Assembly (NCBI RefSeq): GCF_008630935.1 | Contig: NZ_CP043908.1 | Coordinates: forward strand, 806,001 to 870,000 | Source of the DNA: Thermodesulfobacterium sp. TA1 | GTDB lineage: Bacteria > Desulfobacterota > Thermodesulfobacteria > Thermodesulfobacteriales > Thermodesulfobacteriaceae | Direction of reading: 5' to 3' | Length of the DNA stretch: 64,000 nucleotides | Shown here: piece by piece, positions 34,806-43,494 of the stretch | Layout of the letters: each line of letters starts with the position of its first letter | How positions within the stretch are numbered: the stretch's first letter is position 1 | Made by a program: the position numbers and the translations under genes | The notes under the pieces: model-generated | Databases searched by the model: none | Seen by the model: only the letters and a program-made list of their open reading frames with translations | What the model was told of the DNA's origin: nothing

Positions 34806-34919
34806 TTTCTTTTCAAGATATTTTTTTACCCTTATGCATCCTTTTATACCTTGCCGAAACGGTTTTTAGATGTTAATTTTTTAACATAACCTTATACCTT
34901 AAAAAGGGGAGGGCATTTT

Positions 34920-35522
34920 ATGCCTGATGAAATCAGAAGTACCCTTGAGATAGCCTTGGAAAAGGCAGAAAAAATAGGAAAGGCTTCTAAGGAAGAACTC
35001 AGGCTTCTTGCCTTGCAAGAAGAGGCACAAAAAATTGCTGCTAAGTTTTTGAGAGAAGATTTTCATGACTTTAAAGAAAAATTAGAAGAGATGCTTAAAA
35101 ACAAGCAACCCCAAGAAAAAAAAGCCGTTTTAAAAGGAGTTATTCAGGTATTTTTAAGAAATATAGTTTTACCTTACACTGAGTATCAACTGGAAGACGC
35201 TAAAAAGGCTCTCCAGGGGTTAAAGTTAACTTTTGAAAAAATGCCTGAGATAGACAGGCTCTTAAAAGAAATAGAAAAACTTTTAACCCAATACAATACC
35301 CATAAAGAGGCTATCTATCAAGAAATGATTAAACGTTTTTCTGCAGAAATAGAGTTGTTAGAGCAAGCTTTAGCCAATCAGTTAGGGACTGAAGTGCATG
35401 TGGAACCAGAAAATCATCCTAAGTTTAAAGAAGAATGGGCTAAAATTAAAGAAAAGCTTGACGAAGAATATAACCGACAGTTAGAATATTTAAAGGGTAT
35501 TTTTGCCAAAATAATAAGTTAA
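34920..35522 (+). CDS. unrecognised helical cytosolic protein
   Basis: 200 aa, no signal peptide or membrane helix. Almost wholly charged alpha-helix with likely coiled coils: STLEIALEKAEKIGKASKEE at the N-terminus, and IDRLLKEIEKLLTQYNTHKE and EEWAKIKEKLDEEYNRQLEY later. I do not know a function; the N-terminus may match a domain of unknown function (possibly DUF6657, uncertain). A good ribosome site (AAAAGGGGAGGG) precedes the ATG. It heads a run with the next unknown gene and two CorC-type genes. Confidence 0.7.
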   Translation: MPDEIRSTLEIALEKAEKIGKASKEELRLLALQEEAQKIAAKFLREDFHDFKEKLEEMLKNKQPQEKKAVLKGVIQVFLRNIVLPYTEYQLEDAKKALQGLKLTFEKMPEIDRLLKEIEKLLTQYNTHKEAIYQEMIKRFSAEIELLEQALANQLGTEVHVEPENHPKFKEEWAKIKEKLDEEYNRQLEYLKGIFAKIIS

Positions 35523-35531
35523 GGGAGCTTT

Positions 35532-36371
35532 ATGGTTTATAATTTACTGCTCTATCCTCAGACTTTTTTGGGTTTAGAAGAGGTTGAAAAAATCATCAAA
35601 TTGGTAGAAAAACTGTTGGTTTTAGATCTTAGTATTACTAAAGAAAACTGGTTTAGGTTTATAAAAGACCATCAAAATTTACAACAAAAAGTCCAATTTT
35701 TATCTTTTAAACCAGACTTAGGGATTGACTTAGAAGAGTTAAAAAAAGAAGTCTCAAGTTTAGAGGAATGGGGATATAATTTTAGAAATCTTGAAAACTT
35801 AAAATACTTTAGTCAGTTTAAAGAAGTATTAGAGGAATCGCTTAAAGAGATTTTTTATAGTATAAAGGGCGATAAAGTTTTAGAAGAAGAAAAAGTAAGA
35901 ATTAAGTCATCGATAATAAACCTTTTCTTAGCAGAGAAATTAGATGTTTCTATGTATGAGATTAAAAAAGAATTGGAGAAATTGGAATGGCAGTATCACC
36001 AGGTTTTTAAAGAAAAAGTAATAGGAGAAGATTTTTCTTTCAAACCTATTGAAGATTTAAATTATTTGATTTCAACAAGTTTAAGTTTCCCAGAGAAGCT
36101 ACCAAATCTAAAACAAAGAATTAAGGCTTGGCAAGCAATAGGACCTTACATCGATTTTGGTTCACATTTAGCTTTTAACGGGTTGGTTATCAATTCTTCT
36201 GAACTTTTAGAATTATGGCAAGAAAAACATGAACATTTGGTAAAAAATGAGTTTGAAGACGGTATTAAGCTTTATGAATTTAAAACTAAGGTAGACGATC
36301 TATTAGGTTTTTCTGTTTCTTTAGAGCATAACTCATCAACTTCTTGGGTGATGTATCTATTAGATAGATGA
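35532..36371 (+). CDS. unrecognised protein
   Basis: 279 aa, not recognised. No signal peptide, membrane helix, metal motif or nucleotide motif. Rich in Leu, Glu and Lys with long predicted helices (VEKIIKLVEKLLVLDL; LEELKKEVSSLEEWGYNF). A TTAAGGGAGC ribosome site precedes the ATG. Starts 9 bp after the preceding helical protein and overlaps the next gene by 4 bp (ATGA), so it is translated as part of that operon. The coupling suggests a link with the CorC/CNNM-type proteins, but nothing in the sequence shows it. Confidence 0.7.
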   Translation: MVYNLLLYPQTFLGLEEVEKIIKLVEKLLVLDLSITKENWFRFIKDHQNLQQKVQFLSFKPDLGIDLEELKKEVSSLEEWGYNFRNLENLKYFSQFKEVLEESLKEIFYSIKGDKVLEEEKVRIKSSIINLFLAEKLDVSMYEIKKELEKLEWQYHQVFKEKVIGEDFSFKPIEDLNYLISTSLSFPEKLPNLKQRIKAWQAIGPYIDFGSHLAFNGLVINSSELLELWQEKHEHLVKNEFEDGIKLYEFKTKVDDLLGFSVSLEHNSSTSWVMYLLDR

Positions 36372-37633
36372 TAGAAGTTTATTTCTTTGGTATTTTGCTT
36401 CTTATATTAACTTCTATGGTTTTTAGTTCTTCAGAAGCAAGTATTTTTTCTATTTCTCGTATAGAACTCGCTAATTTAAGGGTTAAAGGTCTACCTCAAA
36501 AATTTTTAGAAATGTTAAACAAGCCTGAGGAGCTTTTAGTAGTCCTTATCGCAAGTAATGAAATAGTAGATTTTTTTACCAGTTTTTTAGGTTCCAAACT
36601 TTTTTCTTCTATCTTTCCTGACAAAGGTAAAACTCTAGCTTTTTTTATCTTTGGCTTTATCATGTTTTGGATGGGAGATTTTTTACCTAAAATAGTAGGT
36701 TTTAAAACTAAAGATTGGCTTATCACTAAGGTAATTTATATCATTTATTTTTTTTACTATCTTTTTTGGCCGATCAGAAAAATTTATAGTTTATTTTATG
36801 GAGTTTTAGAAAGGTTTTTTCCTACAGAAAAAGAGCTTTCTAAAACCTTTTCTCCGGTAGAACAAATCATTCTTTATATTATTGAAAAGGCCTATTTAGA
36901 AAGAAACATTACAGAGAAAGAAAAGATTTTTATCAAAGGGTTATTTCTTTCAGAAAAAATCTCTGTTTCTGCCATTTTAACCCCACGTTCTGAGATAGTA
37001 GCCTTTAAAGACACCCCTATCACCCTTGAGTTCTTAGAAAAGATTAAATATATGCCTTATAATAAGTTTCCTGTGTATAAAGACTCCTTAGACAACCTTC
37101 TTGGTATTTTGTATATAAAAGACATAATAAGAAATTTTTCTCCAGAGTTTTTAGGAAAAACTTGGCTCTCTGAATTAACAAGACCAGTTTTTTATGTGCC
37201 AGAAAATTTCAAGTTAAGAGATTTGATCTTTGAGTTTCAAAAAAAGCACCTTAAGATAGCCATAGTGGTCGATGAATACGGAATGGTTAAAGGATTGGTT
37301 ACTTTAGAAGACGTTTTAGAAGAGCTTTTTGGAGAAATATACGAACAAAAAGAAGCCAAAGTAGAGTTTATTCAAAAGATAGGTGAAAACAAATGGTTGG
37401 TTCACGGAAAAGTGCTCATAGAAAACTTAAAATTAGTTTTGGGACTTGAAATAGAGGAGGAACATTTAAAAGATATAAAAATTTTAAACGGATTTTTGTT
37501 GGCCCTCTTTAAAGAAATTCCTGAAGAAGGACAAAGCGTAGTTTATGGTGGCTATAGATTTACGGTAAAAAAGGTTAAAGGGAGAAAAATTCTTTGGGTA
37601 GAAATAGAAAAATTACCTGAGAGAGAGGATTGA
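36368..37633 (+). CDS. CNNM/CorC-HlyC family membrane protein (first of a tandem pair)
   Basis: 421 aa: an N-terminal DUF21/CNNM membrane domain with about four helices (1-190), a CBS pair (about 200-325; SAILTPRSEIVAFKDTPITL, and KIAIVVDEYGMVKGLVTLED), and a C-terminal CorC/HlyC domain (about 340-415). Related proteins move or sense magnesium, cobalt or sodium. The pair CNNM-CNNM suggests a heteromeric unit. The start overlaps the previous stop and the end overlaps the second copy. Which ion it handles is unknown. Confidence 0.88.
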   Translation: MIEVYFFGILLLILTSMVFSSSEASIFSISRIELANLRVKGLPQKFLEMLNKPEELLVVLIASNEIVDFFTSFLGSKLFSSIFPDKGKTLAFFIFGFIMFWMGDFLPKIVGFKTKDWLITKVIYIIYFFYYLFWPIRKIYSLFYGVLERFFPTEKELSKTFSPVEQIILYIIEKAYLERNITEKEKIFIKGLFLSEKISVSAILTPRSEIVAFKDTPITLEFLEKIKYMPYNKFPVYKDSLDNLLGILYIKDIIRNFSPEFLGKTWLSELTRPVFYVPENFKLRDLIFEFQKKHLKIAIVVDEYGMVKGLVTLEDVLEELFGEIYEQKEAKVEFIQKIGENKWLVHGKVLIENLKLVLGLEIEEEHLKDIKILNGFLLALFKEIPEEGQSVVYGGYRFTVKKVKGRKILWVEIEKLPERED

Positions 37634-38850
37634 TGATAGGCTTTATATCCTTTTTGTTTTTTGTGTTAGGAGAAGCCTTTTTTGCTTGTAGTGAAATGGC
37701 TTTTATTTCTGTAGAAAGATATCTTATGGAAAAATTAGATTACAAAAAAAAGGTAACCCAGATTTATTTTAAACTTTGGGAAAATCCAGAAAGGCTCTTT
37801 ACTACTACCCTTTTGGGTATTACCCTTTGTGTAGTAGGTAACGGTATTTTTACTCCTTATTTTTTGATTAGAGATTTTGGGATAAAAGGACTGGTTATCT
37901 CCTCAACTTTAGTCCCCATTGCTATGGTAGTTTTAGGACAGGTTATTCCTAAAACTATAGGTAAAAAATTTGCTTATCCTTTAATTTTATACTTACTTCC
38001 TCTTATTTATTATATCTCTTTTATCTTTTGGCCTTTAGTTTATGTTAATACTATTTTAGCCCAAAAATTACTGAAACCTCAAGAAAAAAATCCTATTTTT
38101 TTAAGCAAATTTAGAGAAATTTTTCTTACATTTATACGTTATGAAGAAGAGATAGATCGTACTGAAAAAGAATTAATGCATAAAATTATAGATTTTGCTA
38201 AGAAAAAAGTATCTCAAGTTATGATACCTATAAGTCAAGTAAAAGCCTTACCTTTAGATGCAACCGTAAAAGATGCTATAGAATTTAGCAAAAAATATAA
38301 TTTTTCTTATATACCTCTTTATGAAAATGACGTTTCACATCTTAAAGCCATCGTTAAAGTTCAACATTTAATAGGCAAAACTTTATTAGAACCTAATAAG
38401 CCTTTAAAAAATTTTATCCAAACTCCGATTTTTTTTCCTGAGATGGCACATGCTCATGACGTTCTCTCAGCTTTACAAAAATCTGGAATGGAGCTTGCGA
38501 TAATCGTCGATGAATATGGGTTTACTACCGGAATTGTTACTATAGAAGACTTGATAGAAGAAGTATTAGGAGAGTTTAGAGATGCTTTAGATTATTACGT
38601 ACCTGAATATCAAAAAATTTCTGAAAATGTCTATAGAGTAACAGGATTTATAGAAATAGAAAAATTACAACAAATAGGCCTTCCTATTCCGTCTGGAGAT
38701 TATGAAACTTTAAACGGATTTATCTACTCTATTACAGGGAAGATTCCTGGTGAGGGCGAGGTGATTTATTACAAAAATTTAGAAATGAAAATTTTAAAAG
38801 CAACTCCGCAAACCGTAGAAGAGGTTATGATAAAGATTAAACCTAACTAA
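37633..38850 (+). CDS. CNNM/CorC-HlyC family membrane protein (second of a tandem pair)
   Basis: 405 aa with the same plan as its upstream neighbour: DUF21/CNNM membrane domain (GEAFFACSEMAFISVERYLM), CBS pair (VMIPISQVKALPLDATVKDA; LAIIVDEYGFTTGIVTIEDL) and a CorC/HlyC end. The two are related but far from identical, so the duplication is old. ATG at 37633 shares its first base with the last base of the previous stop. It converges with the lipoprotein gene across 10 bp. Confidence 0.88.
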   Translation: MIGFISFLFFVLGEAFFACSEMAFISVERYLMEKLDYKKKVTQIYFKLWENPERLFTTTLLGITLCVVGNGIFTPYFLIRDFGIKGLVISSTLVPIAMVVLGQVIPKTIGKKFAYPLILYLLPLIYYISFIFWPLVYVNTILAQKLLKPQEKNPIFLSKFREIFLTFIRYEEEIDRTEKELMHKIIDFAKKKVSQVMIPISQVKALPLDATVKDAIEFSKKYNFSYIPLYENDVSHLKAIVKVQHLIGKTLLEPNKPLKNFIQTPIFFPEMAHAHDVLSALQKSGMELAIIVDEYGFTTGIVTIEDLIEEVLGEFRDALDYYVPEYQKISENVYRVTGFIEIEKLQQIGLPIPSGDYETLNGFIYSITGKIPGEGEVIYYKNLEMKILKATPQTVEEVMIKIKPN

Positions 38851-38860
38851 TTTTTAAAAC

Positions 38861-39460
38861 TTAAAGTTGGATTAAGTCTTCTGTAGCTTCTTTTTCAAGA
38901 TTTTTCTGATAAAACATAGGGTCCCAAGGAGGTTTTTCTGTGTATTTTAGGTTTTTAATCTCCCAAGAGGCCCGAAAACTATCGACTTTAATTTCGCCTT
39001 CCTTAAACTCTTTATCAAAACGATAAAACACAGCACCCTTAGAAAATTCCCATATTTTTTCTTTTTCTTTAGCTCCTATAAAATACCAAGGGAGGTCTTC
39101 AGGATTAAAATCTTTAGAAAAGGAAACCACTATTATTTTACGATTAAAAAAATCATATATTTTTATTTGATTTTTATTACTTATTTCCCAAGATATAATC
39201 CCTAAAGTAACACCAAAAGGATTTTTTAATCTTAAATAAAAAAAGTTAGAGCTTAACTGAAAATCTCCGTAGGTGGCGTTGATTTCTTTTTTTTCGTCTT
39301 TAACTACCTCAAGGTTAATCCATACACTACCTACATAGATTTTCTCAGATAGAGTTTCAGGCAAAGAATCGAAAAAATTTTTCCCGCAAGAAACTATTAA
39401 AACACTAAACCCAATCCAAAGAAGAATTTTAATTATTGGAATTGTTTTTTTCACAACCAA
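38861..39460 (-). CDS. lipoprotein, possibly LolB-like
   Basis: 199 aa with a lipoprotein signal: IIKILLWIGFSVLIVSCGK, lipid-attached Cys in the lipobox IVSC. The mature part looks beta-rich (SEKIYVGSVWINLEVVKDE; FFYLRLKNPFGVTLGIISWE), resembling the LolB/LolA-type fold used to insert lipoproteins in the outer membrane. The LolB idea is a weak inference helped by the TPR gene upstream, an arrangement I recall from related bacteria. The start overlaps the TPR gene by 32 bp. Confidence 0.65.
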   Translation of the reverse strand: MVVKKTIPIIKILLWIGFSVLIVSCGKNFFDSLPETLSEKIYVGSVWINLEVVKDEKKEINATYGDFQLSSNFFYLRLKNPFGVTLGIISWEISNKNQIKIYDFFNRKIIVVSFSKDFNPEDLPWYFIGAKEKEKIWEFSKGAVFYRFDKEFKEGEIKVDSFRASWEIKNLKYTEKPPWDPMFYQKNLEKEATEDLIQL

Positions 39461-41054
39461 GTGTTTGAAGCTTATTTTTTATCCTTTCAGTGTCTCTAAG
39501 ATGAAAAGAAGCCTTTAAAGCCTTTTGGTAAAACTCACAAGCTTTAGAGGTTTCCTTTTTGATAACTAAAATGTCGGCTAAATGTTCTAAAATAACCGCT
39601 TCTTCTTCAAATAGATTTTGAACCGCTTTTTCTAAATACTCAAGAGCAAGGTCAATTTTTCCCATCTTGGAATAACACCATCCTAAACTATCAAGGATAT
39701 AAGGGTCGTTAGGTTTAAGTTGTAAGGCTTTTTGGAGAATTTCTTCTGCTTCTTCAAGATTTTTTCCTAACTCTACATAACTATAACCTATAAAATTTAA
39801 AATGTGTGGATTTTCAGGGAATTTTTTCAACAAGGGAAGGGTAAGGTCTAAAACTTTTTGATAGTTTTCTAAACAGGCATAGTTTGAAGCTAAGCTAAGG
39901 ATTAAGTCTACCTCATCTCGAAAAAGTTTAATCGCTTCTTCTCCATACTGTATACCTTTTTCACACAGATCAAGGGCTTCAGCTGAACTTATTAACAACA
40001 CATACCAGCTTTTATCTTTTTTAGCTTTTTCTTCTAAGGTTTTTAGATAATTTAAGGCTGCTTTTCGGTCTTTTTTTCTCAAAATTAAGACTATCCTTTT
40101 AGAAGCCTCTAATCCCCATTCATTTTCAGGTAATATTTTTTGATAAACGTCTAAAGCTTCATCCAGTTTTTTTTGTTTCTCTAAAGATAAACCCAAGAAA
40201 AAAAGTATTTCAGGTTTATCTTTTAAGCTTTCTGGAACTTCTTTCAGGATTTTTTCAGACTTTTCCCAAGCCTCTTTTTCTAAGTAAAACCCGATTAATA
40301 ATTTAAAAAAATTTTCATCTACAGGATACTTTTGAATAAGAATTTTTAAAATCTCTTCTGCTTGTTGAAAATCATTAGTTTCTTCTAAAAATTTAAGTAC
40401 CTCCATCAAAATTACTTTATTATCAGATGAAGTTTTTAAGGCATTTAGATAAGCCTCTTTAGCTTCTTTATTTCTCTTTAATTCTTTTAAAACCCTTGCT
40501 TTAAACAACCAAGCAATATAATTATTAGAATCTATTTTTAAGAGCTTATCTAAATTAGAAAGAGCAGCGTTCCAGTCTTTTTTTTCAAGATAAATGCTTA
40601 TAAGAAGGCTTAAAACTTCTTCGTTTTTAGGGTCTTTTTCTAAGAGATTTTCGAGAAGGTTAGCTGCCTTATAAGGACGGTTTCCCAAAAGATAAATTTT
40701 AGCTAAAAATAAGTTTATTTCTTTATCGTTAGGATGTTGTAAAAGAAGTTTTTCCGCTAAAGTCTCAGCCTCTTTAAGTTTTTTGTTTTGAATATAGAAT
40801 AAAACTAATTGCCTTTGAAGATAAAGGTTTTTTTTGTCAAGTTTTATGGCTTTTTTTAGGTATTTTTCTGCTTTTTCTGGATTTTCTTGTCTTAGAGCTA
40901 AAAGGAAATAATAATAGGCTAATCCATTATGGTCTGAACCAAAAGAATAAACAGGGAGAAAAAGTTGAAAGACAAAAATTCCACCTAAAAAAACACTAAA
41001 GATTTTCAGGAAGCGCCAAGGTATAATATTGGGCATCAGGAAGCCTCTCTTCAA
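39429..41054 (-). CDS. exported tetratricopeptide-repeat protein
   Basis: 541 aa. N-terminal hydrophobic segment (FLKIFSVFLGGIFVFQLFLP) acts as signal or anchor. The rest is about a dozen TPR units, e.g. AEKYLKKAIKLDKKNLYLQR, AAKLLENLLEKDPKNEE-type repeats and the clear C-terminal AEEILQKALQLKPNDPYILD. TPR proteins act as scaffolds for protein complexes, often in the envelope. It overlaps rpoH by 59 bp (41 bp if the Met at residue 7 is used) and the lipoprotein by 32 bp. Confidence 0.85.
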   Translation of the reverse strand: MKRGFLMPNIIPWRFLKIFSVFLGGIFVFQLFLPVYSFGSDHNGLAYYYFLLALRQENPEKAEKYLKKAIKLDKKNLYLQRQLVLFYIQNKKLKEAETLAEKLLLQHPNDKEINLFLAKIYLLGNRPYKAANLLENLLEKDPKNEEVLSLLISIYLEKKDWNAALSNLDKLLKIDSNNYIAWLFKARVLKELKRNKEAKEAYLNALKTSSDNKVILMEVLKFLEETNDFQQAEEILKILIQKYPVDENFFKLLIGFYLEKEAWEKSEKILKEVPESLKDKPEILFFLGLSLEKQKKLDEALDVYQKILPENEWGLEASKRIVLILRKKDRKAALNYLKTLEEKAKKDKSWYVLLISSAEALDLCEKGIQYGEEAIKLFRDEVDLILSLASNYACLENYQKVLDLTLPLLKKFPENPHILNFIGYSYVELGKNLEEAEEILQKALQLKPNDPYILDSLGWCYSKMGKIDLALEYLEKAVQNLFEEEAVILEHLADILVIKKETSKACEFYQKALKASFHLRDTERIKNKLQTLGCEKNNSNN

Positions 41055-41949
41055 GAAATTTTTTAAGATTTTTGATAATTTTTTCTTCTATTTGCCTAAC
41101 CCTCTCTTTAGAAATACCCAGTTTTTGAGAAAGTTCGTTTAAAGTTTTAGGTTCTTCAGCAAGCAACCTTTCATAAAAAATGATATAATCTTTGCCAGAT
41201 AAAGTTTGGGCAAATTCTTTTAAAAGTCGTTTAAACTTAGAGAGAACTTCTTCTTTAGCGTAAATTTCTTCTGGGGTAGGTCTAGTATCTTTTAAAAAGT
41301 TGGCCAAAGTATCTTCAGAATCGTGAGCTACAGGTGCTTCAAGGCTTAGGTCTTGAGAAAACATTCTCTGTTCCATCTCTTCTACTTCTTTTTCTTTAAC
41401 CCCTAAACGTTTAGCTATTTCAAAAGAAGTTGGTTCAAAACCTAAGGCTGCAAGTTTTTCTTTTTCTTTACGGAGTTTATAAAAAAGCTTTCTCTGAGCT
41501 TGGGTAGTCCCCATTTTAACCAGCTTCCAGTTGTCCATGATATACTTAAGAATATAAGCTTTTATCCAAAACGAGGCATAATAGGAAAACTTAACCCCTT
41601 TATAGGGGTCAAATTTTTTTACTGCTTGTAATAAGCCTAAATTACCTTCTTGAATAAGGTCTAAAAAGTTGTGAGCCCAAAATTTTTGAAATTCAAGGGC
41701 TATTTTAACGACCAATTTAAGGTTTGATACTACCAGTTTATAAGCTAAACGGGGGTCTTTCGTTTCATAATAAGCTTTAGCTAATTGCTCTTCTTCTTCT
41801 CTAGTAAGAACAGGATATTTGCTGATTTCTCGAAGATATTTTTGTAGAGGGTCAAACTTAGCAGGAAGACTTTCTTCTAAAACAACCGGTAGCTGAGGAG
41901 AAACTTCAGATGAAGCTTGGTCTAATTCGTAAAGGTTTTCTTCTTTCAT
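40996..41949 (-). CDS. rpoH: RpoH-type sigma factor (sigma-32 family)
   Basis: 317-aa group 3/2 sigma-70 factor. Region 1.2/2 begins at DPLQKYLREISKYPVLTREE; region 2.4 lies in FSYYASFWIKAYILKYIMDN. The RpoH box QRKLFYKLRKEK separates it from RpoD and RpoS. Region 4 holds LNELSQKLGISKERVRQIEE. It likely directs heat-shock transcription. The gene starts an operon with the TPR and lipoprotein genes, with a large 59-bp overlap that suggests coupling. Confidence 0.87.
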   Translation of the reverse strand: MKEENLYELDQASSEVSPQLPVVLEESLPAKFDPLQKYLREISKYPVLTREEEEQLAKAYYETKDPRLAYKLVVSNLKLVVKIALEFQKFWAHNFLDLIQEGNLGLLQAVKKFDPYKGVKFSYYASFWIKAYILKYIMDNWKLVKMGTTQAQRKLFYKLRKEKEKLAALGFEPTSFEIAKRLGVKEKEVEEMEQRMFSQDLSLEAPVAHDSEDTLANFLKDTRPTPEEIYAKEEVLSKFKRLLKEFAQTLSGKDYIIFYERLLAEEPKTLNELSQKLGISKERVRQIEEKIIKNLKKFLEERLPDAQYYTLALPENL

Positions 41950-41993
41950 AGTGATTATTTTAGCATAAAAATTAAAGGTTTACAAATCAATTT

Positions 41994-42662
41994 TTATTTT
42001 AAATCCAAAAGTTTGTGAAGTTGAACCTGTAGCCTTATCGGAAGCTTTATTTCTAAAATCCATTTGGCAAGCTCCTTAGGTGAAAGTTTCTCAAATACCG
42101 GAGAGAAAAATACCTGTGTTTTAGAAAGAAGGTCTAAATCTTTTATTTTTTTAAGGGCAAACTCAAAATCCTTTCTGTCTTGTATCACAAACTTTATTAC
42201 ATCTTTTGAATTAAGAAAAGATATGTTTTCATAAAGGTTATACTCTGCCATTCCAGAAGAAGGAGTTTTTAAATCTACAACTTTAACCACTTGGGAAGGA
42301 AGGTCTTTAAGAGATAAACTTCCGTTGGTTTCAATAGAAACTATACATTTTTTGGCTAAAAATTTTTCTATTAAAGGATAAATCGCCGTTTGCAGTAAAG
42401 GTTCTCCACCGGTTATGGTTATATAAGGACTTAAAGAATAGTTCTTTTCCCATATTTCTATTATTTCATTGACGTTTAATGTATAATATCTATCTCCTTC
42501 TCTTGCATAAAGAGTATCACACCATAGGCATTTTAAATTACAACCATAAAGTCTTACAAAAAAGGTGGGATAACCTGAAAAAGGTCCTTCGCCTTGGATA
42601 GAAAAAAAATTTTCAGATAACTTAAGGTTCAAGGTAGGTGGCACAGGCCTTTTCTGTCTCAA
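41994..42662 (-). CDS. queE: 7-carboxy-7-deazaguanine synthase
   Basis: Radical SAM enzyme contracting carboxy-tetrahydropterin to 7-carboxy-7-deazaguanine on the queuosine path. The cluster motif is YGCNLKCLWCD (Cys-x3-Cys-x2-Cys), preceded by FFSIQGEGPFSGYPTFFVRL, a QueE signature. TITGGEPLLQ follows. 222 aa. It overlaps queD by 41 bp. No queC or queF is seen nearby. Confidence 0.94.
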   Translation of the reverse strand: MRQKRPVPPTLNLKLSENFFSIQGEGPFSGYPTFFVRLYGCNLKCLWCDTLYAREGDRYYTLNVNEIIEIWEKNYSLSPYITITGGEPLLQTAIYPLIEKFLAKKCIVSIETNGSLSLKDLPSQVVKVVDLKTPSSGMAEYNLYENISFLNSKDVIKFVIQDRKDFEFALKKIKDLDLLSKTQVFFSPVFEKLSPKELAKWILEIKLPIRLQVQLHKLLDLK

Positions 42663-42996
42663 AAACAGTTACTTCTCTAAGCCTTAGGTTAGGATAAGAA
42701 GAAAGCTTTTCTTTAAGGGTTTGGAAGATATACTGAGCGATACGTTCAGAAGAAGGATTAACCTCCAAAAAATAAGGAATGTCGTTTAAAAGACGATGGT
42801 CTATTTTTTCTAAAGTTTCCCTTAAAGCCTGTTTAAGCAATTTAAAATCTATAAGCATATCAAGCTCGTTTAGTTTTTCTCCTTCTACCACTACTTCTAC
42901 TTTCCAGTTGTGTCCATGGAGTTTTTCACAAGGTCCTTCATAGTGTCTTAAGAAATGGGCTGAAGAAAAGTAGTCTTGTACTTTTAATCTGAACAT
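42622..42996 (-). CDS. queD: 6-carboxy-tetrahydropterin synthase (QueD/PTPS family)
   Basis: Makes 6-carboxy-5,6,7,8-tetrahydropterin from dihydroneopterin triphosphate, the step before QueE. 124 aa with zinc-binding His in FSSAHFL and KLHGHNW, catalytic Cys in GPCEKLHGH, and the C-terminal Glu in LREVTVFET. Directly upstream of and overlapping queE, so the two make a short queuosine unit. Confidence 0.93.
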   Translation of the reverse strand: MFRLKVQDYFSSAHFLRHYEGPCEKLHGHNWKVEVVVEGEKLNELDMLIDFKLLKQALRETLEKIDHRLLNDIPYFLEVNPSSERIAQYIFQTLKEKLSSYPNLRLREVTVFETEKACATYLEP

Positions 42997-43021
42997 AAAA
43001 TTTAAAAAAAAGAAAGATTAA

Positions 43022-43093
43022 AGGCGGCGCGGGGATTCGAACCCCGGATTCACGGCTTTGCAGGCCGTCGCCTTACCGCTTGGCTACGCCGCC
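43022..43093 (-). tRNA. tRNA-Cys(GCA)
   Basis: Minus-strand cloverleaf: acceptor GGCGGCG/CGCCGCC, anticodon arm ACGGC/GCCGT with loop CTGCAAA (anticodon GCA), T arm CGGGG/CCCCG around TTCGAAT. Discriminator U73 is as expected for Cys. CCA is not encoded. Confidence 0.95.
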
Positions 43094-43107
43094 ACTATAA
43101 AAGGGTT

Positions 43108-43317
43108 CTAAGCTTTCCACTTAAATTCTATTTCAAAAGTCTTTTTGTCGTCCTTAACTTTATATTCTATTTCACACTCAAATTGTTCTGGAAGATCTAC
43201 CAAAACCTCTCCAACTTTAACTTGACCAGTAGATTCTATTTGTTCTGCAATCTGTTTTAAAAGATTAGCTGCTTCAGTTTTAGAAACTATAGTTTTTACT
43301 TCTACTTTATCTTTCAT
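43108..43317 (-). CDS. amphi-Trp domain protein
   Basis: 69 aa, one small alpha/beta domain of the amphi-Trp family: KTIVSKTEAANLLKQIAEQI, a Gly-Val-rich strand, then DLPEQFECEIEYKV and an ending FEIEFKW. The function is not established. The gene sits on the minus strand between tRNA-Met and tRNA-Cys, 15 bp from the latter, so all three may be one transcript. Confidence 0.8.
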   Translation of the reverse strand: MKDKVEVKTIVSKTEAANLLKQIAEQIESTGQVKVGEVLVDLPEQFECEIEYKVKDDKKTFEIEFKWKA

Positions 43318-43342
43318 ACCTTCCTCTTATCATCTAAGATAA

Positions 43343-43416
43343 TGGCGGCGGAGGGACTTGAACCCCCAACCCTGTGGATATGAGCCACATGCTCTAACCG
43401 GTTGAGCTACGCCGCC
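43343..43416 (-). tRNA. tRNA-Met(CAT), elongator type
   Basis: Minus-strand cloverleaf: acceptor GGCGGCG/CGCCGCC, D arm GCTC/GAGC, anticodon arm TGTGG/CCACA with loop CTCATAT (anticodon CAT), T arm GGGGG/TCCCT-type with TTCAAGT. The paired first base pair and lack of three G-C pairs in the anticodon stem argue against an initiator. An Ile tRNA with a modified C34 is less likely but possible. CCA is not encoded. Confidence 0.9.
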
Positions 43417-43494
43417 ATCTAAATTTTCAAATTAATATTTAAACATTTTTAATAAGCTTGTCAAGGCCCTTAATGGATTAATTTTAACTACTTT

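Noticed and set aside
43343-43416. tRNA with CAT anticodon as the initiator.
   Set aside because: First base pair is a normal G-C pair and the anticodon stem lacks the three consecutive G-C pairs of initiators.
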